Of a stretch of 41,501 nucleotides of DNA, positions 41,471 to 41,501 are shown piece after piece. Position 1 is the first letter of the stretch, and each line of letters starts with the position of its first letter. The DNA is taken from the NCBI GenBank assembly GCA_030827315.1, contig JAURER010000023.1, positions 1-41,501 on the forward strand. Reading direction: 5' to 3'. The notes below the pieces were generated by a model. The model saw only the letters and a program-made list of their open reading frames with translations, was not told the DNA's origin and did not search any database. Made by a program: the position numbers and the translations under genes. This stretch comes from Gemmatimonadota bacterium. Lineage in GTDB: Bacteria > Gemmatimonadota > Gemmatimonadetes > Longimicrobiales > Gaopeijiaceae.

Positions 41471-41501
41471 TCTACCTCGAGCTCTTCGCCGGCTTCATCT
41501 A
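41467..41501 (+). CDS. Start of a membrane protein gene, truncated by window edge
   Basis: A GTG at 41467 overlaps the sensor stop (GTGA) and opens VIYLELFAGFI before the edge. The eleven residues are hydrophobic and fit the first membrane helix of a transporter; calcium/sodium antiporters begin in a similar way, but too little is visible to name it. Confidence 0.4.
   Translation, partial: MIYLELFAGFI

Noticed and set aside
1-41501. tRNA, rRNA, CRISPR arrays, transposases, riboswitches
   Set aside because: Reading both strands by eye showed no cloverleaf with a CCA end, no regular repeat-spacer array and no transposase or integrase motif. A tRNAscan or Rfam run would be needed to exclude small RNAs.

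Overview
This is a GC-rich bacterial chromosome window. Several traits point to the Gemmatimonadota or a close relative: two large secreted BNR/sortilin-type beta-propeller proteins, exported LVIVD, M1, amidase and isoaspartyl-peptidase proteins, Tat-exported hydrolases, relaxed lipoboxes, and many 4-nt stop/start overlaps. That placement is inferred from gene content, not from a marker gene. I saw no rRNA, tRNA, CRISPR array, insertion sequence or prophage.

Layout, left part (1-13.1 kb). A housekeeping run on the minus strand holds accA, ricT, metG and the N-terminal part of an M23 peptidase, which runs off the left edge. Another minus-strand run is SDR, MFS transporter and a single open frame joining a response-regulator receiver, a degenerate PIG-L domain and a secreted M1 aminopeptidase. 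Then come a Tat-exported M20-type carbamoylase/amidohydrolase (-), an exported RidA-like lipoprotein (+), and a minus-strand pair: a CarH-like MerR/B12-binding regulator coupled to an SDR.

Middle (13.1-32.1 kb). This is mostly exported proteins: two BNR propellers, a multicopper oxidase with a coupled coiled-coil membrane protein and a nearby exported protein, an LVIVD protein, a small lipoprotein, a Tat isoaspartyl-peptidase/asparaginase, a secreted amidase and an S1/P1 nuclease. Cytoplasmic genes among them are a methyltransferase, a GNAT acetyltransferase and a type-5 uracil-DNA glycosylase. Between 24.7 and 28.6 kb lie three gene remnants: an M14 carboxypeptidase C-terminus with a frameshift, an M24 aminopeptidase C-terminus with an internal stop, and an unidentified C-terminal piece.

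Right part (32.1-41.5 kb). A divergent catabolic cluster resembles the aerobic CoA-dependent 2-aminobenzoate (anthranilate) route. A benzoate/anthranilate-CoA ligase reads left. A tightly overlapping plus-strand operon reads right: creatininase-family hydrolase, SDR, RidA, enoyl-CoA hydratase/isomerase, acyl-CoA dehydrogenase, and a flavin monooxygenase fused to an Old Yellow Enzyme-type reductase. The fused enzyme has the architecture of 2-aminobenzoyl-CoA monooxygenase/reductase. It is followed by a dCache-HAMP-PAS membrane sensor with no visible transmitter, and by the first codons of another membrane protein.

The likely lifestyle is a heterotroph that degrades peptides, amides and aromatics outside and inside the cell. 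The points most worth a second look are the catabolic cluster with its extra hydrolase and Arg-less RidA, the REC/pseudo-PIG-L/M1 fusion, the CarH-like putative photoreceptor, and several genes whose promoters imply leaderless mRNAs.
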